Below, piece after piece: positions 62,221-64,000 of a DNA stretch of 64,000 bases. The notes under the pieces are model-generated. The model made no database searches and was not told where the DNA came from. It saw only the letters and a program-made list of their open reading frames with translations. Each line of letters opens with the position of its first letter. The stretch's first letter is position 1. Origin of the DNA: LMUY01 sp965199005 (GTDB lineage Bacteria > Pseudomonadota > Alphaproteobacteria > Acetobacterales > Acetobacteraceae); contig CBDAQK010000007.1 of the NCBI GenBank assembly GCA_965199005.1, positions 434,001 through 498,000 of the forward strand. Direction: 5' to 3'. The position numbers were made by a program, and so were the translations under genes.

Positions 62221-63543
62221 ATGAACCCAGACCTTCGCCAGGCTGCCGAGGACCATTTGGTGCGCTATGGCGGCGATGCCTTCCCGAACCTGTTCGTCAG
62301 TGCCAAGGGTACCATCGTCCGCGACGACACTGGCCGCGAAATCCTCGATTTCACCTCCGGCCAGATGTGCGCCACGATCGGGCATAACCACCCTGCCATC
62401 GTGGAGGCGGTGAACCGCGCCGGCACCAAAGCCTTCCACATGTTCAGTGGCATGATCCCCGAGGTCGTTGCCGAACTCGCCCAGACGGTCGCCCGCGACT
62501 GGATGCCCGCCGGGCTCACCAAATCGATCTTCGTGAACACCGGGTCGGAAAGCAACGAAGTCGCCCTTCGCATGGCGAAGATGCACACCGGGGGCTACGA
62601 GGTGCTCGCCGTGGGCGGGTCCTGGCACGGCATCACGGGGGGTGCCGGCGCGGTCTCCTTCGCAAGCGACCGCAAGGGCTACGGCGTGCCCACGCCTGGC
62701 GTGTTCGTCATGCCGGAGCCCAATGCCTACCGCCCGTACATCCAAGGCGCCACCGAAGAAGAGGCAGCGCTCGCATGCCTCGAACTGGGCCTGAAGATGT
62801 TCGACATGCAGTCGGCCGGTCAGCCAGCCGCCATCATCATCGAGCCCATCATCAGCGCCGGCGGCGTTCTCGTTCCGCCACGCGCCTACATGCACGCGCT
62901 GCGGCGCGCTGCCGATGCACGCGGCATGCTGCTGATCTTCGACGAAGCACAGACTGCGTTCGGCCGCATCGGCCACCGCACAGGCTCCGACTATTTCGGC
63001 GTCATCCCGGACATCATGAGCGTCTCCAAGACGCTGGGTGGGGGCCTGCCCCTGGCGGGCACCATCACGACCCCCGCCATCGAGGACAGCGTGCACCGCA
63101 AAGGCTTCGCCTACTACACCAGCCACGTGTCTGACCCCTTGCTGGCGGAGGTGGGCCTCGCGGTCTTGCAGGTCTTGGCGCAGGAAAACCTGGTCGAGCG
63201 CGCCCGCATAGTCGGCAGCTATTTGCGCGCCCGGATGGAGGGGTTGCAGCAGCGCTACGAAGCGATTGGCGACGTGCGCGGCGAGGGGCTGCTGCTGGGG
63301 GTTGAACTGGTGCAGGACCGCCAGTCCCGCACGCCCCACCACGCGCTCGGCGCCCTCACGACGAAGAAATGCTTCGAGAAGGGCCTGAGCATGAACATCC
63401 GCCGCCGTCCGGAACGCGGTTCGGTCTGGCGCATCGCGCCACCGCTGACGGTGTCGCATGACGAGATCGACCGGGCGACGAACATCCTCGACGAGGCGCT
63501 GCGCGAGAGCCTGGACGAACTCGCGCCCCGCCACGCCGCCTGA
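62221..63543 (+). CDS. dgdA: Class III PLP enzyme, 2,2-dialkylglycine decarboxylase-like
   Basis: The 440-residue enzyme matches the whole length of dialkylglycine decarboxylase. Recognised residues are Gln48 in FTSGQM and Trp135 in SWHG (equivalent to Gln52 and Trp138 of the Burkholderia enzyme), the FDEAQTAFGR strand and Lys270 in SKTLGGGLPL for PLP. GDVRGEGLLLGVELVQDR and the LSMNIRRRPERGSVWRIAPPLTVS end are also typical. It would decarboxylate 2-aminoisobutyrate-like amino acids and transaminate with pyruvate. Related omega-aminotransferases cannot be excluded. Confidence 0.85.
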   Translation: MNPDLRQAAEDHLVRYGGDAFPNLFVSAKGTIVRDDTGREILDFTSGQMCATIGHNHPAIVEAVNRAGTKAFHMFSGMIPEVVAELAQTVARDWMPAGLTKSIFVNTGSESNEVALRMAKMHTGGYEVLAVGGSWHGITGGAGAVSFASDRKGYGVPTPGVFVMPEPNAYRPYIQGATEEEAALACLELGLKMFDMQSAGQPAAIIIEPIISAGGVLVPPRAYMHALRRAADARGMLLIFDEAQTAFGRIGHRTGSDYFGVIPDIMSVSKTLGGGLPLAGTITTPAIEDSVHRKGFAYYTSHVSDPLLAEVGLAVLQVLAQENLVERARIVGSYLRARMEGLQQRYEAIGDVRGEGLLLGVELVQDRQSRTPHHALGALTTKKCFEKGLSMNIRRRPERGSVWRIAPPLTVSHDEIDRATNILDEALRESLDELAPRHAA

Positions 63544-63823
63544 TTGGATTGCGAGGTCGTAGGGCGCATCAGCACAGCGTCATCCGCCAGCTTTGGTGCG
63601 ACGGCGCAAGGCGCTGCGCTTTTGCCCCCTACGCGGCTCGTCCCCGGGGGTAACGGGACGTGGATTGAACGCAGTCCGGTTGCTTGCCATGCACGAACAC
63701 CACGCCTCCTGCTGGCAGCAGACGACCAGAACTGACCGGGGTTCGGCCATGAACTGTCGCTTAGCTGACAGTGCACCGCGACAAACCGCGTTAACCGGAC
63801 GGCGAGGAATACGGTCAACTGCC

Positions 63824-64000
63824 ATGCACGCCTATCGTTTCAGAGCGTTGTCCAATATTGATGACCTCGTCCTGCACGAGGAACCGACGCCCCAGCCGCA
63901 ACGCGGGGAGGTGCTGGTCAAGATCCATGCCGTCTCACTGAATTATCGCGATCTGTCCCTAGTCCTCGGCAATTATGTCTGGCCCGCCAAGCCAGGCCTG
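63824..64000 (+). CDS. Zinc-type alcohol dehydrogenase/quinone oxidoreductase, 3' partial
   Basis: The first 59 residues are visible (MHAYRFRALSNIDDLVLHEE, then GEVLVKIHAVSLNYRDLSLVLGNY) before the window ends. The pattern fits the N-terminal GroES-like domain of medium-chain dehydrogenases; the SLNYRDL wording is typical of NAD(P)-dependent alcohol dehydrogenases that lack the catalytic-zinc cysteine at this place. The cofactor domain is not in view. The gap before it (63544-63823) holds a diverged CGTAGGGCGCA-type repeat but no gene. Confidence 0.85.
   Translation, partial: MHAYRFRALSNIDDLVLHEEPTPQPQRGEVLVKIHAVSLNYRDLSLVLGNYVWPAKPGL

Noticed and set aside
60885..62222. 445-residue open frame on the minus strand
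   Set aside because: It lies opposite the LivK-like gene with signal peptide and shows only shadow composition.
62212..63534. 440-residue open frame on the minus strand
   Set aside because: It is antisense to the PLP enzyme, whose catalytic residues are all identified on the plus strand.
1..64000. CRISPR array or cas genes
   Set aside because: No series of regularly spaced direct repeats and no Cas-like protein is visible.

Overview
The window is high-GC DNA from an alphaproteobacterium. An Acetobacteraceae or Rhodospirillales-like soil or aquatic heterotroph is my best guess, based on the density of solute-binding proteins, a ClpS2-type ClpS and general protein style; this is an inference, because there is no rRNA or other phylogenetic marker to test it.

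Bases 1-30.3 kb are chromosomal and devoted to uptake and breakdown of small molecules. In order: the end of an MFS symporter; two binding proteins without their own permeases; an NTF2-like protein coupled to a 3-methyladenine DNA glycosylase; and an S9 prolyl peptidase. From 7.9 to 20.3 kb runs a tightly overlapping operon: ABC importer (ATPase, binding protein, two permeases), ketopantoate-reductase-like enzyme, M20 amidohydrolase, NodB-type deacetylase, luciferase-like flavin monooxygenase, LysR regulator, two tandem alpha/beta hydrolases and a family-5 binding protein. It looks like a dedicated pathway for an unidentified amide- or N-containing substrate. A PatB/MalY-like PLP enzyme follows. 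From 21.9 to 22.6 kb and again near 29.6 kb lie decayed pieces of aromatic-catabolism genes (Rieske oxygenase, dienelactone hydrolase, NtaA-like monooxygenase). Between them is a second ABC importer flanked by two paralogous NMT1-like proteins that have no signal peptide. An isolated clpS sits next to the phage region.

Bases about 30.4-54.4 kb are a contractile-tailed (myovirus) structural cassette, all on the plus strand: small and large terminase, portal, scaffold-like protein, capsid, connectors, sheath, tube, tail chaperone with a programmed -1 frameshift site, tape-measure candidate, Mu-like baseplate genes (N, LysM, hub, spike, W, J, I), fibres/adhesins and two small membrane proteins. 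It starts with a promoter followed at once by an intrinsic terminator, a layout like lambda late control. I see no integrase, repressor, replication gene or endolysin, so it is either a prophage remnant or a domesticated particle such as a gene transfer agent. Debris follows (a frameshifted YubB-like gene, a ScpA-like C-terminal piece, a small HTH protein).

Bases 56-64 kb are chromosomal: an EmrA/EmrB-type efflux pair with a divergent TetR regulator and a plausible operator, a badly frameshifted AAA/DUF4143 ATPase pseudogene, a LivK-like binding protein followed by a 2,2-dialkylglycine-decarboxylase-like aminotransferase, and the start of a zinc-type alcohol dehydrogenase. Short palindromic repeats built on a CCTACGG / CCCACCCTAC core recur in the chromosomal intergenic gaps.
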